From positions 606,787 to 670,786 of the forward strand of contig CAXIPT010000009.1 of assembly GCA_964030475.1 (NCBI GenBank): a DNA stretch of 64,000 nucleotides, written 5' to 3'. The translations under genes and the position numbers were made by a program. Position 1 is the first letter of the stretch. Each line of letters starts with the position of its first letter. Source of the DNA: Tethya wilhelma. Lineage: Eukaryota; Porifera; Demospongiae; Tethyida; Tethyidae. Shown piece after piece: positions 24,301 through 37,656 of the stretch. The notes under the pieces are model-generated. The model was given only the letters and a program-made list of their open reading frames with translations, did no database searches and was not told the DNA's origin.

Positions 24301-25380
24301 AATTGACCTTTGACTGATTGAAAAAGCAGCTGGCTCTGTGCCAAACCCTAGACTCATGAATATCATTATCCCCCATATGCCCAATACAAAATCAAAATGT
24401 TCGATAAAATGTATGGATTTTCGCGGGCTTTCCGTAGACTGCTAAAGCGTGACAGGACATATACATACATATAAAACCATAGCTGGCAAACTGAGCCATA
24501 CGTCGCGATTAGATGCCTCGCGCTAAGGCGCTCGGCAACTATAATAATGCATTAATAACAGTACTATTCTTGGATTTGTGCAATACCTTGATGCCGTTTT
24601 TGACCTTTAGAAACTTGTTCAATTGTACTAGATCTTTCCTACATGTAGTTTGATGAAACAGCTAGAACACGGTACACTGAATAAAAACAAACATACTGGA
24701 GGTCCTTATATAATTATAATAATTATTTACCTTATTTCTATCTGAAAAACTTTCATTGAACTCCACTCTCCACAGTGCTAAAAGTGAAATATAAGCTATT
24801 ATTATAATCTCAAGCTTATAATATCAGTAAAAGCTTGTTGTATTGTTGCTTATACTGACTAATTAATAGCATAACCTTAGTCTATACCATATTGATATAA
24901 GCAGCAAGCAAAACACACTTATATCAATCTATGGTATAAACTGTTCCTTATACTTTTGGTGTAGCTGGTATAAGCATATACCTAAAAAAACATGAAGTTT
25001 ATCATCTGAGGGAATTCCTTATTGTGCCTCTATACACACAACACACACATTAGATCAGGTACATGATGTATGACATACTGATTGTTACCTTGAAATGTCT
25101 CTCTGAGTGACTCAGCAATAGACTGAAGGTAGACTTCTTGATTCAAAATTTTCAAAAACTCATCAAAAACTGAAGCCTTCAGTTCAACTTGTTTACTCAC
25201 ACATGACACAAGTTTACGTGCATTAGCTCGACCAGAGATGCCTGGGACCATCATCTCCTCCTTCACCTCACTTGGGATGATCCCTCTAGCTAGGAGCTTG
25301 TCTGCTATGGTCAGAGGGTCAATAGACAATGCTAGAATGAGCTTATCAGAGCACTTGTTCATAGCCTGCAACTCAGCCAT
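21346..25380 (-). CDS. Copy B: death-fold-like N-terminus joined to a multi-pass membrane domain, middle region absent
   Basis: Exons joined by phase: 25091-25380 (MAELQAMNKCSDKL..., death-fold-like, about 97 residues), 24731-24777, 24587-24638 (ends K-R-H-Q), then membrane exons near 22665-22740, 22500-22572, 22183-22380, 22010-22060, 21700-21870 and 21346-21630. The membrane part aligns block by block with copy C (VYG...AGIFF; YRRRQLIWKWGFGVLWFVHMYTFYKLMS). Unlike copy C, only the last 16 codons of the large middle exon remain. The 1.8 kb intron between 24587 and about 22743 contains a 977-bp inverted-repeat element. About six to seven membrane segments are visible. No known family recognised; the exact borders of the membrane exons are approximate. 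Confidence 0.6.
22449..22502. repeat. (AAT)n / (ATT)n palindromic tract
   Basis: ATA/AAT units followed by their complement, able to fold on itself, in an intron of copy B. Confidence 0.6.
23465..24441. mobile_element. 977-bp non-autonomous element with 17-bp TIRs
   Basis: Left end CAGTCTACGGAAAGCCC and right end its exact reverse complement (GGGCTTTCCGTAGACTG). Both ends are flanked by CTAA (23461-23464 and 24442-24445), a plausible 4-bp target duplication. Inside, TTTGCCCAAAATTCAAAGTT occurs twice (about 23811 and 24138). No transposase frame is present. It lies in an intron of copy B. Confidence 0.7.
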
Positions 25381-25497
25381 ATTTGTTTCTTTGAAAAGTG
25401 GGTGGGCCTAGCTGTTTTCAATAAACAAAAACATAGGGTAAAATTGACTGGTTGGATTTGCTCTGTATAATTATGGTTGTTGCTTTCCGGAATTAAG

Positions 25498-25518
25498 ACT
25501 TCCTTTTGAAAGGGAAGT
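25498..25518. repeat. Hairpin ACTTCC...GGAAGT, related to the exonuclease 3' flanks
   Basis: Followed by GGTGCAACAAGA and, 50 bp on, GGGAGGGTCT, as after the second exonuclease gene. It looks like a relic of an exonuclease 3' end. Confidence 0.5.
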
Positions 25519-25623
25519 GGTGCAACAAGATGAAAAGGAAGTGCAAGTGGCACATCATGTCATGTCATTATGAGTGGGAGGGTCTCACAAGAAACGTGGG
25601 GTTAAATGCAGGAATGATTCCAA

Positions 25624-25636
25624 TGACCTTTGACCT
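25624..25636 (-). promoter_or_regulatory. DR1-like nuclear receptor element 1
   Basis: TGACCTTTGACCT, the exact complement of AGGTCAAAGGTCA, the consensus for HNF4/RXR-type receptors. Binding is inferred. Confidence 0.45.
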
Positions 25637-25641
25637 TTATA

Positions 25642-25654
25642 TGACCTTTGACCC
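25642..25654 (-). promoter_or_regulatory. DR1-like nuclear receptor element 2
   Basis: TGACCTTTGACCC, five bases after element 1. Confidence 0.4.
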
Positions 25655-25714
25655 TAGTACTTTTCTGCATTTAGATGGCCAACAGAGCTGTGGCTAAATG
25701 CAGGAATGTTTCCA

Positions 25715-25727
25715 TGACCTTTGACCC
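25715..25727 (-). promoter_or_regulatory. DR1-like nuclear receptor element 3
   Basis: TGACCTTTGACCC within a second copy of the AAATGCAGGAATG motif. Confidence 0.4.
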
Positions 25728-26538
25728 GGGCAGTGGCCATGCAGGAACGTTTCCATTGCATGCAATATGGTTGTTTTTCCGTCCAGGTTTGTGAAAATAA
25801 TTGCCTGCCCTGGCCCCAAGCAACTCACTGAGCTAGCCTACACTGAATAACTTCAAGGTTGAGCTTCTTTATTAACATTGAATACACAATACAACACATC
25901 TATTAATATTTATTATAATCCTGCATAGTGACAAGAGATTATATAAATATTTCCTTCTTCAAGTTCACTTCCAAACTGAGCTTTACTGTGGCTTAGTAGC
26001 TCAACTGCATGAGTGCTGAGTCGTTAAACCGAAGGTAGCACTGTCATAATGACATGCATAGCTACTGGGGTATTGTTAACAGAAAAATGCTGTCAAATAG
26101 TCATCAAAATTACCACTATACAAAGGAGGGAGGCTATTCAACACTGAAACTGATATTGAGCAGTCACTGAACTTCAACGGTGGTGTCTACAACTTCAGCT
26201 TGCCGCTGGACAATTCTTTTCTTTATTGCTAGCCATAGCCACTTAAATCTTGCCATGTCATGATGGCAAACCTACAACACTGAATACTAAGATATTTGAA
26301 GAATTTCATATGCACAACAGCATAATTTGCCAGTCAGCAACTGCAGCATGCTAGCTGGTGCTAGTGGGTTGCTGTTTGAATCTGCATGCTATGCTAATCT
26401 TTAAGCATATAAAGTTTGATCATACCGATAGTAAGACACAGACTCGAGAAAGGAGCCATGCTTCCACACTAGTCTAGTCCTAGACTACTTCCACACCTCA
26501 AAATACGCCTCACTGTCCAGCCATTTTATACTCCCTGA

Positions 26539-26551
26539 AGGTCAAAGGTCA
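26539..26551 (+). promoter_or_regulatory. DR1-like nuclear receptor element 4 (inverted copy)
   Basis: AGGTCAAAGGTCA, in the opposite orientation, about 120 bp upstream of the probable first ATG of the ERI1-like gene. Confidence 0.45.
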
Positions 26552-26668
26552 TTGGAAACATTCCTGCATTTAGTCGCTTTGCACAAGAATTTTAGCAGTG
26601 TCACGTAGCACGTGCAGAGGGTTACGGTAGTCGTGTGTCTGTCCGTCTGTTACTAAGTTATCTGAAGA

Positions 26669-27729
26669 ATGGCAGCTGTAGAGTCAAAATGGAAGGTACT
26701 TACGTTCATGAATCGAAATTATCTTGAAATTTGACGTGTAGAATCTTGCAAAACGCTGTAGTTTCTGAGATCTGAGGCTTTTGTGCATCTCTTAGTCTCG
26801 TGCCCAGACCCAACCCTCTCCCGAGTGGCTACTAAGCTGAGGAGCCTGGGGGCTAACGTGGGCCTACTATGATTGGTAGATTTGTTTTACATGTTGATAC
26901 ACCTGGGCCATACATGTAGGTATATAATACACTCTTTTACACAGTGTATGCGTAAGTATATACTAGTGTGCTAGATAGGGTGCCGAGGCTTGTGCACCAC
27001 ACAGTGGTGTTTTCATTGATCATGGTAGAAGCATCGTGGCAGGTTGTGACCAGAAAAAAAAACAGCTGCAAACAGTGCAAAAAAGCCTATGTACCACCAA
27101 GGTTTGGATACAAACAGCTGCCCACAGAGAAAGTGGACTACTTCTTGGTGCTGGACTTTGAAGGGATCCATGACAAAGACAATGGTCCAGATGTGAATGA
27201 GATCATAGAATTCCCAGTGCTGAAAGTGAATGCACACACTCTAGAAACAGAGGCCATCTTCCACACCTATGTGCAGCCAGTGATCCATCCTAAACTAACT
27301 ACTTTCATCACTAAGCTTACTGGAATCACTCAAGATATGGTTGATGGCCAACCAATCTTACAAGAAGTGCTAGCTACGTTTGACTCCTGGATGAAAAAGG
27401 AGGGATTGCTTGAAAAGGGAGTGAACTTCTGCTTTGTAACGTGTGGAGATTGGGACCTCAAGACAGCTTTGAGCGATTACTTGAAGATAGACTATCCTGA
27501 CTACCTCAAGAAGTGGATCAACATCAAGACATACTTTCAGGCCATTGTTGGGAAGAAGGCAGGTGGTATGAAGTCAATGTTGGACGATTTGGGACTGACA
27601 TTGGACGGCCATCACCACAGTGGGATTGATGACAGCAAGAACATTGCAAAGATCCTTAGAGAACTCGCAAAGAGAAATGAGAAGCTCAGAGCGGGACTCA
27701 TAGAACCAAGAATGCCTATATTAAAGTAG
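26669..27729 (+). CDS. ERI1-like DEDDh 3'-5' exonuclease, active-site intact
   Basis: The main exon runs to the TAG at 27727-27729. Either translation starts at the ATG at 27022 (235 residues), or a small exon 26669-26695 (MAAVESKWK) splices in phase to 27043 (GTTGTGACC). Counting from 27022, the DEDDh residues are present: D45-F-E47 (motif I), the Asp of TCGDWD (motif II), and H-S-G-I-D-D (motif III His and Asp). LTGITQDMV and NIAKILREL are typical of the ERI1/3'hExo group, which trims histone mRNA, siRNA and 5.8S rRNA ends. The N-terminus has C-x-x-C (C16, C19) but no SAP domain. At about 235 residues it is close to ERI3-size proteins. It is followed 215 bp later by a diverged tandem copy. 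Confidence 0.85.
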
Positions 27730-27781
27730 ACAATGTGCCACAAATAGTTATTTGCATGCTTGTAAACTTGTGGTTTGAAAG

Positions 27782-27804
27782 CACTTCCTGTTTACAGGGA
27801 AGTG
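27782..27804 (+). ncRNA. 3'-UTR hairpin before the poly(A) signal of the first exonuclease
   Basis: CACTTCCTG, a 4-base loop, then CAGGGAAGTG, with one bulged G. AATAAA follows at 27809-27814. The same arrangement is repeated after the second gene. Confidence 0.5.
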
Positions 27805-27808
27805 GTGC

Positions 27809-27814
27809 AATAAA
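27809..27814 (+). terminator. Polyadenylation signal AATAAA, first exonuclease
   Basis: AATAAA 80 bp after the stop codon and just after the hairpin. Confidence 0.6.
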
Positions 27815-27943
27815 AATAGGAGTGTCTGAACTGACACATGTTGCAATACCAGAGGTGCAATACCGAGATATCTCACTGTTTGATCATAAATAATCTATGG
27901 TTTGATTCACAGTCACATTTAGTCTACTTGGCTCTTGTGCAAC

Positions 27944-28645
27944 ATGGCCCAAAAACAACTTGAATCTACAAGTACAACACCAGCAGATGTATCCAGGCCT
28001 GACTATGTCCTACCAAAGGTTGGCTACAAACAGCTGCCCACAGAGAAGGTGGACTACTTTCTGCTTGTTAGCTTTGACGCTATCACTGACAACGACCCAG
28101 ATGTGATGGAGATAGTTGATTTCCCAGTGGTGAAGATGAATGCACGCACTCTGGAAACTGAAGCTGTCTTCCATTCGTACGTGAAACCAGTGATTCATCC
28201 AAAACTGAGCTATTGTGCAGAGATTGCTGGATACACTCAAGAACTGATGAAAGATCAGCCCACCCTCCAAGAAGTACTGGTCATGTTTGACTCCTGGATG
28301 AAAAAGGAAGGACTGCTTGAAAAAGGAGTCAACTGCTGCTTTGTTACGTGTGGTCACTGGGACATTAAAGTTGGACTCACCATAAACTGTGATTACTTGA
28401 AGATAGACTATCCTGACTACCTCAAAAGATGGATCAACATCAAGACATACTTTCAGGCCATCGTAAGGAAGAAAGCTCGTGGTATGAAGCCAATGTTGGA
28501 CAATTTGGGACTGACATTGGACGGCCATCATGACAGTAGGATTGATGACTGCAAGAACATTGCAAAGATCCTTAGAGAACTGGCAAAGAGAAATGAGAAG
28601 CTCAGAGCAGGACTTATAGAACCAAGAACACCCACACTAAAGTAG
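27944..28645 (+). CDS. ERI1-like exonuclease paralogue, predicted pseudoenzyme
   Basis: Single exon from the ATG at 27944 (MAQKQLES) to the TAG, 233 residues, with strong identity to the preceding gene over GYKQLPTEKVDYF, FDSWMKKEGLLEKGVN and PDYLKRWINIKTYFQAIV. The frame is fully open, so it looks maintained. Yet motif I reads S43-F-D45 instead of D-x-E, and the motif III His is Asp (D-S-R-I-D-D instead of H-S-G-I-D-D). Only the motif II Asp (TCGHWD) and the last Asp survive. A two-metal exonuclease without these residues should not cleave. It may bind RNA or regulate its neighbour; this is inference. An AATAAA at 28717-28722 follows the same hairpin motif (28691-28711). Confidence 0.8.
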   Translation: MAQKQLESTSTTPADVSRPDYVLPKVGYKQLPTEKVDYFLLVSFDAITDNDPDVMEIVDFPVVKMNARTLETEAVFHSYVKPVIHPKLSYCAEIAGYTQELMKDQPTLQEVLVMFDSWMKKEGLLEKGVNCCFVTCGHWDIKVGLTINCDYLKIDYPDYLKRWINIKTYFQAIVRKKARGMKPMLDNLGLTLDGHHDSRIDDCKNIAKILRELAKRNEKLRAGLIEPRTPTLK

Positions 28646-28690
28646 ATGCACTGTCCTTTTTAATTTTCTGTTTTGTTTGTGGTATAAACA

Positions 28691-28722
28691 ACTTCCTGTT
28701 AAAAGGGAAGTGGTGCAATAAA
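28691..28722 (+). ncRNA. 3'-UTR hairpin plus AATAAA of the second exonuclease
   Basis: ACTTCC, 9-base loop, GGAAGT, then GGTGC and AATAAA at 28717-28722. The loop differs from the first gene's but the outer stem is kept. Confidence 0.5.
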
Positions 28723-28963
28723 ATGGGAGGGTCTAGCAAATAATCAACTATGGCACATCTCACACATTCAAGTAGTCATGTTTGTGGTGCAATAATAATG
28801 TTTTCAATCTGAATACATGTCCTTCAGATGGATGCATTGACTGAGCTACCTTAATTTGAAACACATTATTTCCCTTGTGGTGTTAAAGTGCATTAATTGT
28901 AGTCAAGTTCAGTAAATAACATTCAATTGATTGATTTCTTAAACATCATTTATACAGTGGTAT

Positions 28964-31882
28964 CTATAGCTGTAGATAATAGAAAAGATACACAACTATT
29001 GAAACCCCTACTTCAAAACAACTGTACCAAAATAAAATTGCTGTCATGACAATCACATAGATGTAAAAACAGTGGGAAGATCGTTCAGGTCCGTCCATAT
29101 AGTCAAATGCGCAAATAGCAGATATCACAGAATTCATTACATAGTAGAAGAAACCAGGTCCTACAATTATTGCAATTATGCAATATTCACATCAAAATGC
29201 TGCAAAATTTATTGTGACAGTATATAACATACCTAACGCCACATCGTCTAGTGTTCCATCACAAACAAAAGTGAAGATATACACCAGTACACTGAAGTGG
29301 ATGAGTGAAATCTTAGAGATGGTTGCTAGAGATCCTAGCCATGACCTCATGAAATTGTAAAAGAAAGTAGTTCCGATAATGCTAGCAGTAATGCTGACAC
29401 CTGAACATTGCACACAAGGCCATGGAATTATTCGTTAAATACTTAGGAAAATGTATGACCATGCAAGAATTATATCCTCGTACCCAGGCACTGTCCTTTG
29501 CATGACCTTACACTAATGGAAAGACTTAGCCTTGTAACTCAGGTTCTCTTCTTTGACTCTAACAGGAAAGAAGGAGAGAGTCTGGGTACAAGGTTAATTC
29601 TTGCCGTTAGTGTAAGCTAGGTCAAAGGAGAGAGCCTGGCTACGAGGATAGAAAGAATGACATACCAACAATCACCAAAAGTCCAGGTGACTCCTTGTTA
29701 CCTCTCTTGGCTTGTAAAGTGGTCACCACTATAATATATACACATAAACCATACAGTAGAATAATTATCATTAATTTTAGGTCTCATTAACTAGATAGAA
29801 GATTATATCTACTAACTTGACATCAGTTTGTAGAATGTGTACAGATGTACGAACCAAAGAACACCAAATCCCCATTTCCAGACCAGCTGTCGTCTATACG
29901 AAGCTCGATCGTAGACCACAAGCTTAATGACAACAATCCCAATGAAGAAGGCATACAAGGGCATAAAAAGAAACATGCAAAGAGCCATCCTGTAGTCTGT
30001 ATATATGATCAATAATAATAATAATAATAATAATAATAAGGTTATTGTTATTGTGTAGTCATAAACCAGTATAATCATCAGCATAATTATATACCTTGTA
30101 ATAAAATGTGATTATTGATTTTCTGTTCAAGCACATCATAGATGCTTGGTTTATTAGTAATGCCCCTTTTATCTCTTTCAGTTTCAATTATGACCTCAAC
30201 ACCTACATCATAACATGTATTACAAGGTATTGCATCAAATTACCATTATACAAATAATATATTATAGGAAACGCTTACTGTTCCATTGAATCATCGTAGC
30301 TGTTAATAAAAGAACCAAAGTCAAGGTGAAAAAAATTCCAGCGACCATGAGACAACCATACACTGCATGTAAGCACAGTGATAACATCACAGTATCACAA
30401 TGTCATATCCAATCATGCAGGTTATCTTATTATTATTATCCCGCAAGTATAAGCTAGTCATGACATTTTTCGATAAATTAATAATAGTTGACCTTGTGTT
30501 GGTATTCGCTTGAGTGCACATGATGGTTGTGGTAGTGATTCCAGAGCTTCAGAATCCATGGTTTGGTACCGGTGTTGAACATCAAAAACTACATTATAGT
30601 GGTTTGCACATATAAGATTAATTCTTGGCCGTACATGTCATGGTATATTGTAGCAATTTATAGATGTACCTTGATGCCGATTTTGACTTATATTAGCTAG
30701 ATCGGTAGTTGACATTTCCTATAATTAGAGAACACAGTACAATTTAATAAGGAAGGTCTGGTTGTCAAGAACTTTACCTTTGAATTGTGCCAACCTGACA
30801 CCCCATTACAGAACTCCACACTCAATATTCCAAGATCTCGCCACCATTCATACGTAGTTAAATGAAATATCTCCTCTCTCACTACTTTATGCACTAGAAA
30901 CGTCACTAATAAACTCCCTTCCTGGACTTCAATCACCTGAAGTGTGTTCACACTAACACCCAGAATATTGGCAATGGAGGATTTCAAATTGCGTATTCGC
31001 TTTAAGCGTTTGTCCTTTAAATCAATTTTCACCTTCATTTTCAATTCTCTAGGCTGAGCAGATGAACAATCATCAGTTTGAGAAAGTTTACATGGCAATA
31101 CCACCATTCCTTCACAGAATTCCTCAAGATTTTTTGTATATTGGCTGTAGGCAGCCACTTCTTTCTGTGTTCCAAATGCTTCGATAATGATGCCCAGTAA
31201 TTCAGGGTTGAAGAAAGATATGTATGGTCGAATAATCTTAAAGATTTCAGTATTGTTTCCAGCACTTTGGATTTTATCTTCATAGTCCTCAAGAAGTTTA
31301 TCCTCAGATGTCTTTACTGGTTCATATGCATCCAAAGAGAGCAGAGTTTCAGCTAGAATGTGTGGTTTGATACGATCTTCAAGAGATGCTAAAGTTTTGC
31401 CATAAAGGGCTGAAAACTTCCGTTGCATTGTAAGAATATCTAGTGGACGTTTTGGTTTAACACAAAGTTGGACATCAAGTCTATCATCTGAGGAATTCAC
31501 AATAATGAATTGTGCTTTTTTATAGCCTGTGGTTCTCAATAAAATTTTTCTAGTTAATGTACACATGCATGCAAAATTTTGATTCATTACCATCAAGTGT
31601 CTCCCTGAGTGATTCTGCAACAGAGCTAAGGTGGACTTCTTCATCCAATATTTTCAAAAACTTGCCAAAAATTGAAGGGGCCAGTTCAACTTGCTTACTC
31701 ACACATGACACAAGTTCACGTGCATTATCTCGACCAGAGATGCCTGTGACCATCATTGTCTCCTTCACTTCTCTTGGGATGATCCCTCTAGCTAGGAGCT
31801 TGTCTGCTATAGTCAGAGGGTCAATAGACAATGCTAGAATGAGCTTATCAGAGCATCTGTTCATAGCCTGTAACTCAGCCAT
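28964..31882 (-). CDS. Copy C: full-length death-fold-like / novel middle / multi-pass membrane protein
   Basis: Ten exons, phases checked: 31591-31882, 30778-31526, 30670-30718, 30493-30588, 30279-30362, 30095-30202, 29817-29996, about 29665-29731, about 29235-29400, and 28964-29162 ending in TAG. The first 97 residues (SIDPLTIADKLLARGII...FLKILDEEV) have the helix spacing of a CARD or death domain. The next 250 residues form an unrecognised domain with FSALYGKTLASLEDRIKP, FCEGMVVLPCKLSQ and EVQEGSLLVTFLV. After a linker ending RIPTQ come about six to seven hydrophobic segments, including WKWGFGVLWFVHLYTFYKLM. An intracellular death-fold on a polytopic membrane protein suggests signalling, but the family is unknown to me. 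It is the only complete copy of three. Confidence 0.65.
29474..29650. mobile_element. Fold-back MITE, family 2 (TCGTNCCCAGGC ends)
   Basis: About 177 bp whose halves are imperfect inverted repeats: CCTCGTACCCAGGC on the left and GCCTGGCTACGAGG on the right, with TGACCTTACACTAA inside both arms. It lies in an intron of copy C; relatives occur at 34951, 47762 and 51329. Confidence 0.7.
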
Positions 31883-32321
31883 TGCTAGCCACTTTGAAAA
31901 GTGGGTGGGCCAATAGTTATATTGATAATAATTTTTATAATCAGCAGAACACACTGTATAAAATTTGGACCTATAAAAATTACTCATACACGTTAAAAAG
32001 CTAAAGACATGTTCCACAATCTTTTGCTGAATCTGTGGGTGTATGTCCTTATGAGTCGTGAAACAGCTGGTGCAAATCTTAGATACTTGGTGACTGGAAG
32101 TTCCAAACTATAGTTTTTTCAGAAAAGTTATCATACCAACAAATTCCTGTGAAACCCCCACCCCCTTATATTTACTTATTATAGCATAATAAATCATCAT
32201 TATTATGTTAAGACTCCGGACAAAATCTTAAAAAACAGTAATATTATTTTATGCACTACAAATTAGGACTAAGTTTGGGTGCTCTTTAAAAACAAGGAGA
32301 TAATGTAAACATCTGGGTTGG
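31883..32321. other. Intergenic between copy C and EFHD2-like 3' end
   Basis: AT-rich, no coding exon. Should hold the promoter of copy C. Confidence 0.5.
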
Positions 32322-34644
<2,323 letters not shown>

Positions 34645-35114
34645 GTTGGATCAACTTGAAAGGTCCTTTTCACTGCACTGCAGAGGCATAAGCTTAAAAA
34701 TAATATTATATTAAATATCATATCTGTGTTACAAGATCCATGCATGTCTCTGATATATGAAATCAAAACTAGACAATACGGAGAATAAGACACTGGACTA
34801 CGATTCCTTGACAAATTTTACCTGTTCTTAACAACTCACCTAAGTCAGGCCAAGTAGTACACAACTGTAGTCGATTTAGCAACTGAACCTTGACCTCCCT
34901 CTTCCTGTCCCGCCTACTCCAGACTGATGATGAGGGCAGAGATCAGAGATAGCCTCGTTCGTTCCCAGGCTCTCACCTTTGACCTTACACACGGGAACGA
35001 GGCTAGGCAGAGAAGTGTTTATATAAACGTGGAATTATGGCAGTCCCTGCTATTATATCCTAGCAGTCTGGAAAAAATAGCTTGCTCTACAAGTTGAAGT
35101 TGAATTTTGGTCAA
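34645..35114. promoter_or_regulatory. Divergent promoter region, EFHD2-like / FOXRED1
   Basis: 470 bp between opposite start codons. It carries a family 2 fold-back element at 34951-35007 about 110 bp upstream of the FOXRED1 ATG. Confidence 0.45.
34951..35007. mobile_element. Short fold-back MITE, family 2
   Basis: AGCCTCGTTCGTTCCCAGGCT on the left, GGGAACGAGGCTAGG on the right, with TTTGACCTTACAC between. Only about 57 bp. Confidence 0.65.
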
Positions 35115-37403
<2,289 letters not shown>

Positions 37404-37656
37404 AGCTAGTGCTATAAATCAATTTTTTTGTTCCTCATATGCATAATGTGTGAAGTATGTATGTATGTATTCAGGCACAGGTCCAGTGTGTATAAATAAT
37501 ATGACTATATTATTTTTATATAGCAACATTAGTGGGTTGTATTCATCACAGCTTTTATTTCATCACACGTCTTATTTTGATATGAAAGAAAGATGTTATT
37601 TTGTGCCATAATATTGTGCGAGATTCATGTAGTAAGTGCATTAGATCATGTGATTG

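Larger units (their letters stand above)
25381..26668. other. Divergent interval between copy B and the ERI1-like gene
   Basis: 1.3 kb between two outward-facing genes. It contains three direct and inverted copies of a 34-bp motif (AAATGCAGGAATG followed by TTTCCAATGACC), four DR1-type hexamer pairs, and a hairpin related to the 3' flanks of the exonuclease genes. No coding exon seen. Confidence 0.6.

Noticed and set aside
28010..28531. 173-codon minus-strand frame
   Set aside because: Antisense shadow of the second exonuclease gene.
29178..29360. Small plus-strand frame in copy C
   Set aside because: Antisense to the membrane exon at about 29235-29400, which aligns with copy B.
31557..31916. 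119-codon plus-strand frame
   Set aside because: Antisense shadow of the death-fold-like exon of copy C.
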